From the NCBI GenBank assembly GCA_902787975.1, contig CADAIP010000006.1, forward strand, positions 75,193 through 139,192: 64,000 nucleotides of DNA, given 5' to 3'. The DNA comes from Oscillospiraceae bacterium (GTDB taxonomy: Bacteria > Bacillota > Clostridia > Saccharofermentanales > Saccharofermentanaceae). The position numbers and the translations under genes were made by a program. The notes under the pieces are model-generated. The model was not told where the DNA came from, did not search any database, and worked only from the letters and a program-made list of their open reading frames with translations. Position 1 is the first letter of the stretch, and each line of letters opens with the position of its first letter. Shown here piece by piece: positions 36,217-45,698 of this stretch.

Positions 36217-37266
36217 ATGGGAAAGACAATAGGAAATAACATTAAATCTTTCAGAAAGAACAAGGGTTTTACTCAGGAAGAATTAGCAGACCTGTTAAGC
36301 GTTACACCACAGGCGGTAAGCAAGTGGGAATCAGAGAACAGCCTTCCTGATGTATCGATGCTGATCCCCCTTGCGCAAGTCCTCGGAGTAAGTACTGATG
36401 CTCTTCTGGGATACGATTCGCTGTCAGAGAATGAAGCGGTTATAGCACGTGTCAGAGAGACTGTCGCAGGCATGGACAGCAGTGATGAAGGCAGGGCTCA
36501 AAGAGCACTACGCATAAGCGAATACCTCTCGACTGAGACAGCACTTAATCCCGGATGCTTCGAGATAATCAAGGACTTCGCAGAAGAGACGGCAAACCTT
36601 AGTATGTACGCTGATCCGGTCCTTGAAGGCGCATTCCCTGATGACATGGACCGCATCGAAAAACTCTATAAAGATGCCATCCGCAAAGGAGCATATCTTA
36701 TCGGTCACTGCACTGATAAAGTGCTTATCGACCAGACGCATTATGCACTTGCATGGATCTACATTCACGAGAAAGATTTTGATAACGCGAGAGCGCACCT
36801 CAATGTTCTGTCTGATATTTCTACTAACAGGATCAAGGAAAAGCTCAGCATGGAGCTGACATTTTTCGAGAGCGGATTCGGAAAGATGAAGGAAGACATT
36901 GAAGCAAATTCGATCGTGTTGTTCGACCTCGTTGCCAGCATGCTCAACACTTACGGCGAGAACTACGGATGGTGGGGAGAAAAGGAAGAGGCACTAGAGA
37001 TGTGCGAGTGGTGCGAGAGAATTGTGGATGCGTTCGAATCAAGAAAAGGTGCAGTTGATATGAATCATTATATGAGAGTAAAAAGAAGCCTTGCCTTCTT
37101 CAAGATGGTGGCAGTCAAGAGAGCCGGTGACGACGAAGGAGCCGAAAAGCTTTATGGGGATTATGCAAAAGAAGTTGCGGCATCGGATCTGACTGACGAG
37201 CAGAAGCAGGTGATGATGGATCTCATGAATAATGACATCGCGCACTATGGAAAGTATTCACAGTGA
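36217..37266 (+). CDS. XRE-family transcriptional regulator with helical C-terminal domain
   Basis: The ribosome site is AGAAGGAG. The 349-residue product has an N-terminal XRE helix-turn-helix (FRKNKGFTQEELADLLSVTP, then AVSKWE, about 10-36) and the LPDVSMLIPLAQVLGVSTDALLG block that often follows it. The rest (about 80-349) is helical and TPR-like, suggesting control by a peptide or protein ligand. It is not next to an obvious target gene. Confidence 0.85.
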   Translation: MGKTIGNNIKSFRKNKGFTQEELADLLSVTPQAVSKWESENSLPDVSMLIPLAQVLGVSTDALLGYDSLSENEAVIARVRETVAGMDSSDEGRAQRALRISEYLSTETALNPGCFEIIKDFAEETANLSMYADPVLEGAFPDDMDRIEKLYKDAIRKGAYLIGHCTDKVLIDQTHYALAWIYIHEKDFDNARAHLNVLSDISTNRIKEKLSMELTFFESGFGKMKEDIEANSIVLFDLVASMLNTYGENYGWWGEKEEALEMCEWCERIVDAFESRKGAVDMNHYMRVKRSLAFFKMVAVKRAGDDEGAEKLYGDYAKEVAASDLTDEQKQVMMDLMNNDIAHYGKYSQ

Positions 37267-37274
37267 AAAGGAAA

Positions 37275-37841
37275 TTAAACTCCTGATTTGATCCTGCTCA
37301 CGTCCATGACTGCCTTGCGGTCCGGATCCGGCATGACCTTGACCTTTCGGCCTGCTTTGACGACGAGTACGCCGTCGCCGGGTTCGACTTCTTTGAAGAC
37401 TTCAGGACTTACGGAAAAACTCATGAGAGATTCGTCTTTGTCTTCCATGTAGATATCGAAAATATACTGGTAAGAAGAGTTCCTTCCATCCCTATTTTCC
37501 ATCTCTCTTGAAGCAGTGAGAACGACACCTTTCCTTATGCCTTTGATGCCGGCGATGATCTCATAAACCAGCATGCCGCAGCCGAACATTCCGGCACCTA
37601 AAATGATTAAAGAAAGCAGCTTAATGATCAGAGTGTCTGAAGGCGTGATGAGGAATGCGGTAAAGAAATATGTGCAGGCAGTAAACCCGATCGAAAAGAT
37701 TACGAGAAAGCCCATGTTAGCTTTAATGTGGGCTTTCTTTACTCTTTTCAAAAGAGCCTTGTCTTCCTCTCGGATCTCGTCAAAAACAAGATCTTTTACT
37801 GATACGTTTTTCTTCAGATAATATGAATAGTGATTGCCCAT
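37275..37841 (-). CDS. small membrane protein of unknown function
   Basis: The 188-residue product has two membrane helices (about 43-65 and 72-95) between a charged N-terminus (LVFDEIREEDKALLKRVKKA) and a soluble C-terminal domain with MSFSVSPEVFKEVEPGDGVLV, a small beta-barrel-like domain. No specific family is recognised. It is convergent with the XRE gene, 8 bases apart, without room for a separate terminator. Confidence 0.65.
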   Translation of the reverse strand: MGNHYSYYLKKNVSVKDLVFDEIREEDKALLKRVKKAHIKANMGFLVIFSIGFTACTYFFTAFLITPSDTLIIKLLSLIILGAGMFGCGMLVYEIIAGIKGIRKGVVLTASREMENRDGRNSSYQYIFDIYMEDKDESLMSFSVSPEVFKEVEPGDGVLVVKAGRKVKVMPDPDRKAVMDVSRIKSGV

Positions 37842-38028
37842 GTTACCGCCTTAAGGTTTTCCTGAATAATACCCGCAGCCCAATTATATCATTGTATATT
37901 TCCGGCTATATTTATCGGATTTTCCTGATAAATATGCCGCTGTAGTTAATTATACAGAAAAATATAGTATACTTTGAAACTGTAATTCCTTTGTCGGGAT
38001 TCAGATTATCAAGGGTGGTCAGGTCTTA

Positions 38029-39054
38029 ATGGTACTTGCTTATTATGTTTCCATGTTAGCGCTGTCTCTTTTGTGCTGTGCCATATATTTTTTCATTAAG
38101 CGCAAGTATTTTCCTTTCCGTTATGCGACGGTATTCATCCTGGCTCTCTTATCGCAGTTTTGCTATGTTCTTCTCGCGCTTTCCAAGGATGTCAGGGAAG
38201 CGCTGGTCATTTATAAATTCCTTTACATCGGCGGATGCTTTTTGCCTTTGGCAGGCCTTTTCATGATCTTGTCCGTATGCAAGATCGAGCTGCCGAAGTG
38301 GGTGAGATTCCTTCTGGTATTATTTTCCGGAGCAACCTATTGTCTTGTTTTATCTGCCGGTTACAGCCCGCTGTTTTACAAGAGTGTCGACATTGAATTC
38401 AAAAACGGTGTTACCGTGCTCGTAAAAGATTACGGTCCGCTTCACATCCTTTTCTATATCGAGATAGGTATCTTCCTTGTGCTGACAATTTCTGCCGTCG
38501 TTTACGGATGGATAGAAAAACCTAACGCATCAAGAAAGAATCTTGTGTTAGGCTCTTGCCTCGAGATCATCGCGATCATTGCATTCTTCGTCGGAAGAAT
38601 ATTCACTAAGGATGTCGAGTGGATGGCATTGGCTGACCTGATCATCGAGATCGGGTTCCTCTTCATCATGAATAACATCGGCCTTTACACTGTTGATGAC
38701 ATGGTCAGCAGTTCCATTTTCGCTGATGGCGGATTCGGATATATTTCTCTCGATTTCAAGAAGCGTTATTTAAGCTCAACTGATGTGGCTAAGAAGTTTA
38801 TCCCTGAGATAGCGGATAACCACGCCGATCATCACATTGAAGATGAAGAACTGAGAATGCTCTTTGAAGGCTGGATTGATGAATTTAAAGAAAATAACGC
38901 ATCACAGAATCACAAATTCAAAAATGGTGATACCGAATATTATGTCCGTGTAAGTTTCCTTTACGACGGAATGAAAAAGCGCGGATATCTTCTGGAGATC
39001 GCAAAGGAAGCTATTAATCATCCGGTACCTGCACCGGTTGAAACTAAAATTTAA
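38029..39054 (+). CDS. 7TM sensor protein without an output domain
   Basis: The 341-residue product has seven to eight predicted helices (1 to about 225) of the type seen at the N-terminus of 7TM histidine kinases and diguanylate cyclases, followed by a PAS-like soluble part (GFGYISLDFKKRYLSSTD onset). It ends there, with no GGDEF, EAL or kinase domain. It overlaps tail-to-tail by 4 bases with the GGDEF-EAL gene, which carries a similar 7TM-PAS arrangement. It may be a stand-alone sensor or a truncated homologue. Confidence 0.7.
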   Translation: MVLAYYVSMLALSLLCCAIYFFIKRKYFPFRYATVFILALLSQFCYVLLALSKDVREALVIYKFLYIGGCFLPLAGLFMILSVCKIELPKWVRFLLVLFSGATYCLVLSAGYSPLFYKSVDIEFKNGVTVLVKDYGPLHILFYIEIGIFLVLTISAVVYGWIEKPNASRKNLVLGSCLEIIAIIAFFVGRIFTKDVEWMALADLIIEIGFLFIMNNIGLYTVDDMVSSSIFADGGFGYISLDFKKRYLSSTDVAKKFIPEIADNHADHHIEDEELRMLFEGWIDEFKENNASQNHKFKNGDTEYYVRVSFLYDGMKKRGYLLEIAKEAINHPVPAPVETKI

Positions 39055-41327
39055 TCGAACCACTGCTTCTCGAAATCTTCGAGCGGAACAGGCTTGGAGA
39101 AGTAATATCCCTGATAAAGTTTGCATCCCATTGCGTAGAGTATCTCAAACTGTTTTGCAGTCTCAACACCTTCCGTGAGCGTTGCGATGTTGAGCTCTTC
39201 GGACATGTTGATTATGTTCTTGATGATTATTCCGGACTTCATGTTGCGCTCGGAATCTTTCAAAAATTTCATGTCGATCTTGATGACGTCGATGTTCATG
39301 TCCTTAAGCAGGTTAAGGGATGAGAAGCCGCTTCCGAAGTCGTCCATCTCAACGATGAATCCTGATGCGCGAAGTTCGTCGACCGTCTTCAGGATATCCA
39401 TGGAATCAGACATCATGACAGTCTCAGTTATCTCGACTCTGAGCTTGACAGGGTCGATCCCGTGTTCTTCAACGAGTGATTTAAGTGTCGGGACAACATC
39501 CATGTAGTAGAAATCTTTAGGTGAGATGTTGATCGAGATGAAAGCTTCGATGCCTCGCTCTTTCCAGTTTGCAAGTATCTCGCATGCGCATCTCCACATG
39601 TGCCTGTCGACTTCTGCGATAAGTCCGTTGCGCTCGAAAACAGGGATGAACATTCCCGGGTTCATGAAGCCTTCATCAGGATGTATCCATCTTACAAGTG
39701 CTTCTGCACCTGCGAGCATTCCGCGTGAATCTACGATGGGCTGGAGGTAAGGTCTGATCTGTCTTGTCTCGATCGCGTTCTTGAGCTGGTTTGTGATCAG
39801 CTGGTTATGGATGATCTCGTTCCTCAGTTTATCGTCATAGTAAACGATTATGTCGTGATAGTAGTCGCGTATCATCGTTGTGGCAAGACGGGCACTGTCG
39901 AAGAAGAGCGGAACATCGATATCGTCTTCGGGTGTGATGTCATAGATTCCGAAGTGCATAAGGATCTGATGCTCGAGATTGTCATCCTTGACGGTAAAGT
40001 TCTCAAGATGTGTCTTGACCACGTCTTCATCGAACTTTGACTTGTCAAACAATATGCCGAATGAATCATCGGAAAGTCTGCCGTAAAGACATTTGCTGCT
40101 GACGTTGCCTGTGATGAATCCGGCGATCTTCTTTATCGTGAGTTCGGCGAATTCTTTTCCGAAGACATCGTTGATCATCTTGTAATTTGAGACTTCAATA
40201 TAACCGATCATGTAGTCTGTCTCATGATCATCCTTAAGCCTCTTGCTTATGTTCTCGTAAAGGTATTCTTTTGTATAAAGGCCCGTCAGGTAATCGTGAG
40301 TTGACCTGTACATCTCACGTTTGATCTCGCGCTGATCATCGGTAATATCACGTATGCTCAAATAGGAACCCGTAATCTTTCCCTTTTCATCAACAGTGGA
40401 ACGCATTGCAAGATGCGTGTACTGTTTGTCATCGCCCGTACCCAAAGTGACTCTCTTAAACCATCCGCTGCTTTCGAGATCGAGTTCATCACCAAACAGA
40501 TACTTGAGATTATCTTTTACGTTATCGTAATTATCTTTGGACACGCCGATGAGTTGTCTCCCGGGTTCGTTTGTCCAAATGCATTTGCCGTTCTTGTCGA
40601 AGAAGAAAAGTGCATCCGGCATGTCTGATGCCATTCCGGCAAGCATTCTGTCCAGAACTTTCATTGATCTGAAATGTATCGAGAAAAAGTATACAAGCAG
40701 ACCCAAAAGACCGAATCCTATCATGGACATGTCCATCGGCTTTCTTGAGAAGATGTAATAGGATTCTACTGCACCGGTCATGATGATCGACAAAACGATT
40801 ACCCCGTACTTGTCTCTATATACCTTGGGTGACTGTATCATCTTAACGACGAAAACCACGAGCACCGCCAGGAACAAACCGTAACATACGATCCTGTGAT
40901 AAGTCTGTCCGAGCTTTGGGATGAGTCTGAAATATGATTTGTTCTCAACAAGGATCTTCTCTGTTGTGAAACTAAACTTCAGGAACGGGTTCATGGCGTA
41001 CTGGATTAAATCAGCAACGAAAAGGGTACATACAAGGATATTCAGTCCTCTCTTCGGCTTGCCCATGTCGCAATAGACATGTGTGAAATACCACAGAGAG
41101 TAGATCGCGCAGTCCATTCCGATAAAGTAGATATAGTAGCCTACAGTCGATATAGTTTTTTGAGTGGAAAGGATAAGTATGAGGTTGCCCAGCACCGGAA
41201 TGGCAAGTCCGGCAAGGAGGAATGACAGGGCATTACCGATAGGCTTCCTGGATTTTTTTGCAATAACCATACAAACAAGAAGTGCAATTATCAGTATTCC
41301 GAATGCTACTGACAACCCGGTTCTCAT
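39051..41327 (-). CDS. 7TM-PAS-GGDEF(degenerate)-EAL protein, c-di-GMP phosphodiesterase
   Basis: The 758-residue product has about seven N-terminal helices (1 to about 215), a PAS domain (about 220-330), a GGDEF domain in which the motif reads SDDSF, so it cannot make c-di-GMP, and a C-terminal EAL domain with EALVRW, INISPKDF, EITETVMM, DDFGSGFSSL and EGVETAKQ. The EAL metal ligands are present, so it should hydrolyse c-di-GMP, with the GGDEF part possibly sensing GTP. The start has a ribosome site AGGGTGG. No c-di-GMP riboswitch is evident upstream. Confidence 0.9.
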   Translation of the reverse strand: MRTGLSVAFGILIIALLVCMVIAKKSRKPIGNALSFLLAGLAIPVLGNLILILSTQKTISTVGYYIYFIGMDCAIYSLWYFTHVYCDMGKPKRGLNILVCTLFVADLIQYAMNPFLKFSFTTEKILVENKSYFRLIPKLGQTYHRIVCYGLFLAVLVVFVVKMIQSPKVYRDKYGVIVLSIIMTGAVESYYIFSRKPMDMSMIGFGLLGLLVYFFSIHFRSMKVLDRMLAGMASDMPDALFFFDKNGKCIWTNEPGRQLIGVSKDNYDNVKDNLKYLFGDELDLESSGWFKRVTLGTGDDKQYTHLAMRSTVDEKGKITGSYLSIRDITDDQREIKREMYRSTHDYLTGLYTKEYLYENISKRLKDDHETDYMIGYIEVSNYKMINDVFGKEFAELTIKKIAGFITGNVSSKCLYGRLSDDSFGILFDKSKFDEDVVKTHLENFTVKDDNLEHQILMHFGIYDITPEDDIDVPLFFDSARLATTMIRDYYHDIIVYYDDKLRNEIIHNQLITNQLKNAIETRQIRPYLQPIVDSRGMLAGAEALVRWIHPDEGFMNPGMFIPVFERNGLIAEVDRHMWRCACEILANWKERGIEAFISINISPKDFYYMDVVPTLKSLVEEHGIDPVKLRVEITETVMMSDSMDILKTVDELRASGFIVEMDDFGSGFSSLNLLKDMNIDVIKIDMKFLKDSERNMKSGIIIKNIINMSEELNIATLTEGVETAKQFEILYAMGCKLYQGYYFSKPVPLEDFEKQWFD

Positions 41328-41640
41328 AAAATGCCCACCCTTTCGCTATTTTATACATATTTTAACATCGTATATATAAATACTCATTCACACGCGTGTT
41401 ACTTATTATTAATAATCTGTATTTACCAGCGGCAGTTTTTAGACGTGGAAACTAAGCGACATAAGGGTTTGACGCTGATAAGCGACGGCAGAGCCTTTTC
41501 CGGAGTTGTTAATGAGTGAGTGAAATTTTTGTGTCCGACTTTCAGGTAGCATATGCTAACAAGTCTTACAAATGTTTTTTCATATATCAGGATTATTAGT
41601 ACAAAATGTCTGTTTGACACATGTTTTCCTAAATGTTAAA
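41328..41640. other. AT-rich intergenic region
   Basis: This holds the promoter of the minus-strand GGDEF-EAL gene and that of the plus-strand riboswitch transcript (TTGACA near 41613). AAGCGAC occurs twice (about 41453 and 41480) and CGCTGATAAGCG may form a hairpin. I see no convincing gene here. Confidence 0.5.
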
Positions 41641-41649
41641 TTCAATATG

Positions 41650-41760
41650 TAATTCCCATGGGGGAGTAGCAAGCGCTCCGGCGTAGCAAGTCAACATCCT
41701 GGCATCACTGCCTGGCTTGTTTTAAATTGCGAGACTCATGTATAGCTTAACTATACATGT
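41650..41760 (+). ncRNA. probable yybP-ykoY (manganese) riboswitch
   Basis: The characteristic parts appear in order: GGGGAGTAGC (41661-41670), GTCAACAT (41690-41697), a GGCA/TGCC hairpin (41701-41712) and GCGAGACT (41729-41736). These match the conserved loops of the yybP-ykoY Mn(II) riboswitch as I recall them. A stem ATGTATAG/CTATACAT (41738-41758) lies before the terminator, and ACTATAC (41750-41756) can instead pair with GTATAGT inside the terminator (41800-41806), giving an on/off switch. Identification is by eye. Confidence 0.6.
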
Positions 41761-41793
41761 GTTATAAATTGCAAAACATATTTACGATTAATA

Positions 41794-41830
41794 GCCCAAG
41801 TATAGTCCCGCTGTACTTGGGTCTTTTGTT
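41794..41830 (+). terminator. riboswitch-controlled terminator before the ABC operon
   Basis: CCCAAGTA (41795-41802) pairs with TACTTGGG (41814-41821), followed by TCTTTTGTT. The first arm can alternatively pair with an upstream segment, so termination is probably conditional. Confidence 0.7.
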
Positions 41831-41882
41831 GTTTAAAGGCTTTAGGGAATTGAAAAATCTATAAAGTCAGGAGAACAGCAGT

Positions 41883-42590
41883 ATGGAAGAAAATTTCCTG
41901 GAGATCAAAGATCTCAAGAAGAGTTTTGGCACGGGTGAAGCAAAGCAGGATGTTTTAAGGGGCATGAACTTCACTGTCAAGAAAGGCGAGTTCTGTGTCC
42001 TTTTGGGACCCTCAGGTTCCGGCAAATCCACGCTTCTTAACATCATCGGAGGAATCGACACACCGGATTCGGGCTTTGTAAGCATCAGGGGAGACAAGCT
42101 CGAAGACATGGATGAAAAGCAGCTTACGATATACAGAAGAAAGCACTTGGGTTATGTTTTCCAGATGTATAACCTCATTCCCAACCTCAACGTAAAAGAG
42201 AATATCGAAGTCGGCGCATACCTTTCAGACAAGCCTCTGGATGTTGAAGAAGTAATCACTACATTAGGACTTCAGGATCACAAATACAAATATCCGAACC
42301 AGCTCTCAGGCGGACAGCAGCAGAGAGTATCTATCGGACGTGCGGTAGTAAAGAATCCGGACATCCTCATGTGTGACGAGCCTACAGGCGCGCTCGACTA
42401 CAAGACGAGTAAAGAGATCCTCTCACTCATCGAAGACTGCAACAGTAAATACGGCAGCACGATCATAATGGTTACCCACAACGAGGCGATCAAGTATATG
42501 GCAGACCACGTCATCAAGTTAAGAGACGGTGTCGTACGCCACAACGACATTAACGACAAGAAAATTCCGGCTTCCGAGCTCGAGTGGTAA
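41883..42590 (+). CDS. ABC transporter ATPase, LolD/MacB type
   Basis: The ribosome site is AGGAGA. The 235-residue product has Walker [11 protein letters not shown]-loop FQMYNLI, signature LSGGQQQR and Walker [13 protein letters not shown]. These features fit the FtsX-partner family. The permease begins 12 bases downstream. The leader carries a probable Mn riboswitch, so expression may depend on manganese. Confidence 0.92.
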   Translation: MEENFLEIKDLKKSFGTGEAKQDVLRGMNFTVKKGEFCVLLGPSGSGKSTLLNIIGGIDTPDSGFVSIRGDKLEDMDEKQLTIYRRKHLGYVFQMYNLIPNLNVKENIEVGAYLSDKPLDVEEVITTLGLQDHKYKYPNQLSGGQQQRVSIGRAVVKNPDILMCDEPTGALDYKTSKEILSLIEDCNSKYGSTIIMVTHNEAIKYMADHVIKLRDGVVRHNDINDKKIPASELEW

Positions 42591-42602
42591 GGAGGCGTGT
42601 CT

Positions 42603-45296
42603 ATGAGAAATCCTTTGATAAAGCGAATTCCCAAAGAACTCGCTTCAGACTGGCATAAATATCTTGTAATCATTCTCTTCATGGTCGGCATGATCGGTGT
42701 CATCTCCGGTATGTATGTTGGCCGTGAGAGCATGGTCTCCGCCATTAATGCAGGAAAGACAGAACTTAATCTTGAAGACGGCTGCTTTGAATTATCGCAC
42801 CGCGCCACACCCGAACTTCTCGAGAACATAAGCTCCGGAAAGAAGGCTGACGTAAGACAATACTTCATCGACAAGGGGTTTGAAGAAGCCGATAAGGAAG
42901 TTGCCGATGCGGTTGAAAAAGAACTTAATGAGCAGGTCAAAAAAGCAATAGAAGACGGCGTCCGCGCACAGTGCACGGCTATGGGTATAACTGACGAAGA
43001 TGTGATCTCCGGCTACATTGATGTGGCCATGGAAGAAAACTTCGACACTGCTCTAGAGGAAGCAAGAAAATCAGATGAGTTCAAAGAAGCAGTTGATGAA
43101 GCATATTCCGAAGCTCACGATGCCGTTATTGAAGCAGTCGATGAAGAGTGGAATGACATCTCTGAAGAATACAAACTCAATGACGATAACTTCAGACCGG
43201 TAACGGTTACCATCTACGAGCACTTTTACCGCAACGAGTCAGAAGATAACAATAACGACGGCGTTGAAGATGCAACCGTAAGGATCTTTAAGAGCGATTC
43301 TGAGATCGACCTCGCATCGTTCGTTGAAGGCCGTGCGCCTGAGAGTAAAAACGAGATCGCGATCGACAGAAACCACGCAGATACTGTCGGTGTGAAGATA
43401 GGTGACAAGATCACCGTAGGCGGCAAGGAATATGAGGTTGTAGGCCTTCTTTCCTACGTCAACTATCTTACGATGCATGAGTCAAATACTGATCTCATGT
43501 TCGACGCATTCGGATTCGACGTTGCAATGCTGACACCTGAAGCGTTCAATGAACTTACTTCAAGACTTCACTACAACTATTCGTTCCTTTACGACGTAAA
43601 GCCTGACGGTAAAGTTGCTCAGGCAGATTATTCGGAAAACTTCCTTAAAGCTCTTATCACACAGACGCTTGTTGATGATAATGAGATCAAGGATTACCTC
43701 CCGACTTATTTGAGCCAGGCAAGAAATTTTGCCCCTTCCGATATCGAAGGCGACTCTGTAGGAACGGCAATCTTCTGCTACATTCTTATCGCAGTAATCG
43801 CATTTATTTTCGCTATCACGATCAGCAACACCATTGATAAGGAAGCATCCGTAATCGGCACCCTGCGCGCATCAGGATACAGCAAAGGCGAGCTTATCGT
43901 TCACTACATGTCCATGCCTGTCATCGTGACTTTGGCAGGTGCTGCGATAGGTAATGCCCTGGGATATACGGTCTTCCGTGACATGGCGGTTAAGCTTTAT
44001 TTCAACACATACAGTCTTCCTCTTCCGGAAGTCGTATGGAGCCCTTCGGCACTTGTTAAGACAACAGTCATTCCGCTATTGCTGATGTTCTTTATCAACC
44101 TTTTCGTGATCGTAAAGAAACTTCAGTTAAGTCCTTTGAAATTCTTAAGACACGACCTTACAAAATCAAGACGCACAAAGGCGAGAAGGATCCCTGCATG
44201 GTCATTCTTAAGCCGCTTCAGATTAAGAGTATTGTTCCAGAATATGCCGAACTATGCTGTCCTTATCTTCGGTGTCATACTCTCGGAACTCATGCTCTGC
44301 TTCGGATTCGGAATCGTTGATTCCCTCGAAAACTACGGCAACAGGGCTCCTGAAATGATATTCGCAGAATACCAGTACATGCTCATGGGATATAAGGACG
44401 AAGACGGAAACGTGATCGTTACTGATGAGAAAAGCGCAGAGAGGTTCAGCTGCACGAATCTCCTTTATCCCAAGGAGAAGACTTCAATGCGTGAAGGCAT
44501 GGGAAGCGGCGGTGATGAGAGTGTAACCATATACGGCATTTCTGACGGCAGTGCATATGTCGATCTTGCTCCGGATATTCCTGAAGGTCATGTATACATC
44601 TCCAGTGCATTCGGAAACAAGTTCTATATTAAGAATGGTGATGTCATTACTCTTCACGAGGAATACGAGAACAAGTCATATGAATTCACGGTTGACGGAA
44701 TCGTTGATTATGAAGGCGGTATCGCCGTATTCATGGACAATGAAAGCTTCAACAGGACATTTGATAAGAAGGATGACGAATTCTCCGGATACTTCTCCAG
44801 AAACGAGATCACCGATATCGACGAACAGGACATTGCGACAGTCATTACCGCTGAAGACATCTCAAAGGTCACAACACAGCTGATGCACTCTGTCGGTGAA
44901 TTCATGAATATATTCAAGTATGCGATGATCGTCCTTGCCGCAGCTCTTATCTATCTGCTTGCTAAGATCATTATTGAACGTAACGAGCATTCGATATCAA
45001 TGGTTAAGATCTTAGGCTTCAAGAATGGCGAGATCGGATCTCTTTACATCGTTCCGACTGCTATCGTGGTAACCTTTTTTACCGTTATCAGCCTTGGCAT
45101 CGGCTACTTCATGATGATCTGGATCTTCCATGAGTTTCTCATGCAGATGGACGGCTACTTCGCATTCTACATGAGACCTGTATCGATGGTATTGTCGGTG
45201 GTATATCTGCTCTTGGGCTATGCCTTCGTATCAGTGATCGACTTTATCAGGATCAAGAAGATCCCCATGGATGTTGCACTCAAAAATGCAGATTAA
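42603..45296 (+). CDS. ABC transporter permease, FtsX type, with acidic helical insert
   Basis: The start at 42603 has GGAGG 7 bases before it; a GTG at 42597 is too close. The 897-residue product has an N-terminal helix (about 20-42), then an unusual acidic, helical region of about 160 residues (about 70-205, with KKADVRQYFIDKGFEEADKE and EARKSDEFKEAVDEAYSEA), an outside beta domain, and helices near 390-420, 435-460 and 485-505, with a second FtsX set after about 770. It is probably an exporter or a mechanotransmission-type ABC protein. If the riboswitch call holds, a role in Mn or envelope homeostasis is likely. Confidence 0.85.
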   Translation: MRNPLIKRIPKELASDWHKYLVIILFMVGMIGVISGMYVGRESMVSAINAGKTELNLEDGCFELSHRATPELLENISSGKKADVRQYFIDKGFEEADKEVADAVEKELNEQVKKAIEDGVRAQCTAMGITDEDVISGYIDVAMEENFDTALEEARKSDEFKEAVDEAYSEAHDAVIEAVDEEWNDISEEYKLNDDNFRPVTVTIYEHFYRNESEDNNNDGVEDATVRIFKSDSEIDLASFVEGRAPESKNEIAIDRNHADTVGVKIGDKITVGGKEYEVVGLLSYVNYLTMHESNTDLMFDAFGFDVAMLTPEAFNELTSRLHYNYSFLYDVKPDGKVAQADYSENFLKALITQTLVDDNEIKDYLPTYLSQARNFAPSDIEGDSVGTAIFCYILIAVIAFIFAITISNTIDKEASVIGTLRASGYSKGELIVHYMSMPVIVTLAGAAIGNALGYTVFRDMAVKLYFNTYSLPLPEVVWSPSALVKTTVIPLLLMFFINLFVIVKKLQLSPLKFLRHDLTKSRRTKARRIPAWSFLSRFRLRVLFQNMPNYAVLIFGVILSELMLCFGFGIVDSLENYGNRAPEMIFAEYQYMLMGYKDEDGNVIVTDEKSAERFSCTNLLYPKEKTSMREGMGSGGDESVTIYGISDGSAYVDLAPDIPEGHVYISSAFGNKFYIKNGDVITLHEEYENKSYEFTVDGIVDYEGGIAVFMDNESFNRTFDKKDDEFSGYFSRNEITDIDEQDIATVITAEDISKVTTQLMHSVGEFMNIFKYAMIVLAAALIYLLAKIIIERNEHSISMVKILGFKNGEIGSLYIVPTAIVVTFFTVISLGIGYFMMIWIFHEFLMQMDGYFAFYMRPVSMVLSVVYLLLGYAFVSVIDFIRIKKIPMDVALKNAD

Positions 45297-45339
45297 GGCG
45301 GCCGTGAGATTCAAATAACAACGACTTTTTGGTTGAAAA

Positions 45340-45365
45340 GCAACACACCGGCCATGATGTGTTGC
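45340..45365 (+). terminator. stem-loop after the ABC operon
   Basis: GCAACACA (45340-45347) pairs with TGTGTTGC (45358-45365). The T run is weak. Confidence 0.5.
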
Positions 45366-45473
45366 TTAATCAACATTTCCCTCAAACATTGGTCATAGTA
45401 TGCCCTGCGTATAGGTGTTTTAATGAGCTCAAGTTAAAACAAACAAAACTTAAAACACAGGGAGGACATGAAA

Positions 45474-45644
45474 ATGAAGAAGTCAATTAAGTCAAAGAAG
45501 GGTATGACACTCGTAGAGATCGTAACAGTAATTGCAATCATCGTAATTCTCGCATCTGCAGCACTCTACGGATATCTCAATATCTATAAGCAGCTTCATC
45601 TCGAAGAATACTTCGTAGAACAGACAGACGATCAGCGTTTTTGA
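45474..45644 (+). CDS. orphan type IV prepilin-like peptide (56 aa)
   Basis: The start at 45474 has GGAGG 8 bases upstream. The product begins MKKSIKSKKGMTLVEIVTV: a basic leader, a prepilin cleavage site (G/MTLVE with Glu at +5) and a hydrophobic helix through ASAALYG, then only about 25 residues ending DDQRF. This is the N-terminal part of a type IV pilin or pseudopilin without a head domain. It is closed by its own terminator and has no pilus genes nearby, so it may be a minor pilin or a short membrane peptide. Confidence 0.7.
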   Translation: MKKSIKSKKGMTLVEIVTVIAIIVILASAALYGYLNIYKQLHLEEYFVEQTDDQRF

Positions 45645-45667
45645 TCAGGACAACATATAAGATATAA

Positions 45668-45698
45668 GGGGTGTCTCATAGGTGAGGCACCCCTTTTT
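45668..45698 (+). terminator. intrinsic terminator, GGGTGTCTCA family
   Basis: GGGGTGTCTCA (45668-45678, with the first G paired) and TGAGGCACCCC (45683-45693), followed by a T run. It ends the prepilin-like gene. Confidence 0.88.

Noticed and set aside
41328-41640. c-di-GMP riboswitch before the GGDEF-EAL gene
   Set aside because: The conserved GEMM motifs (CGCACAGGGCAAACC-type segments and a GNRA tetraloop with receptor) were not found on either strand.
41741-41755. A third TATAG/CTATA palindrome as LysR operator
   Set aside because: The centre has 5 bases instead of 7, and the palindrome lies inside the riboswitch and terminator region, so it is better explained as an RNA stem.
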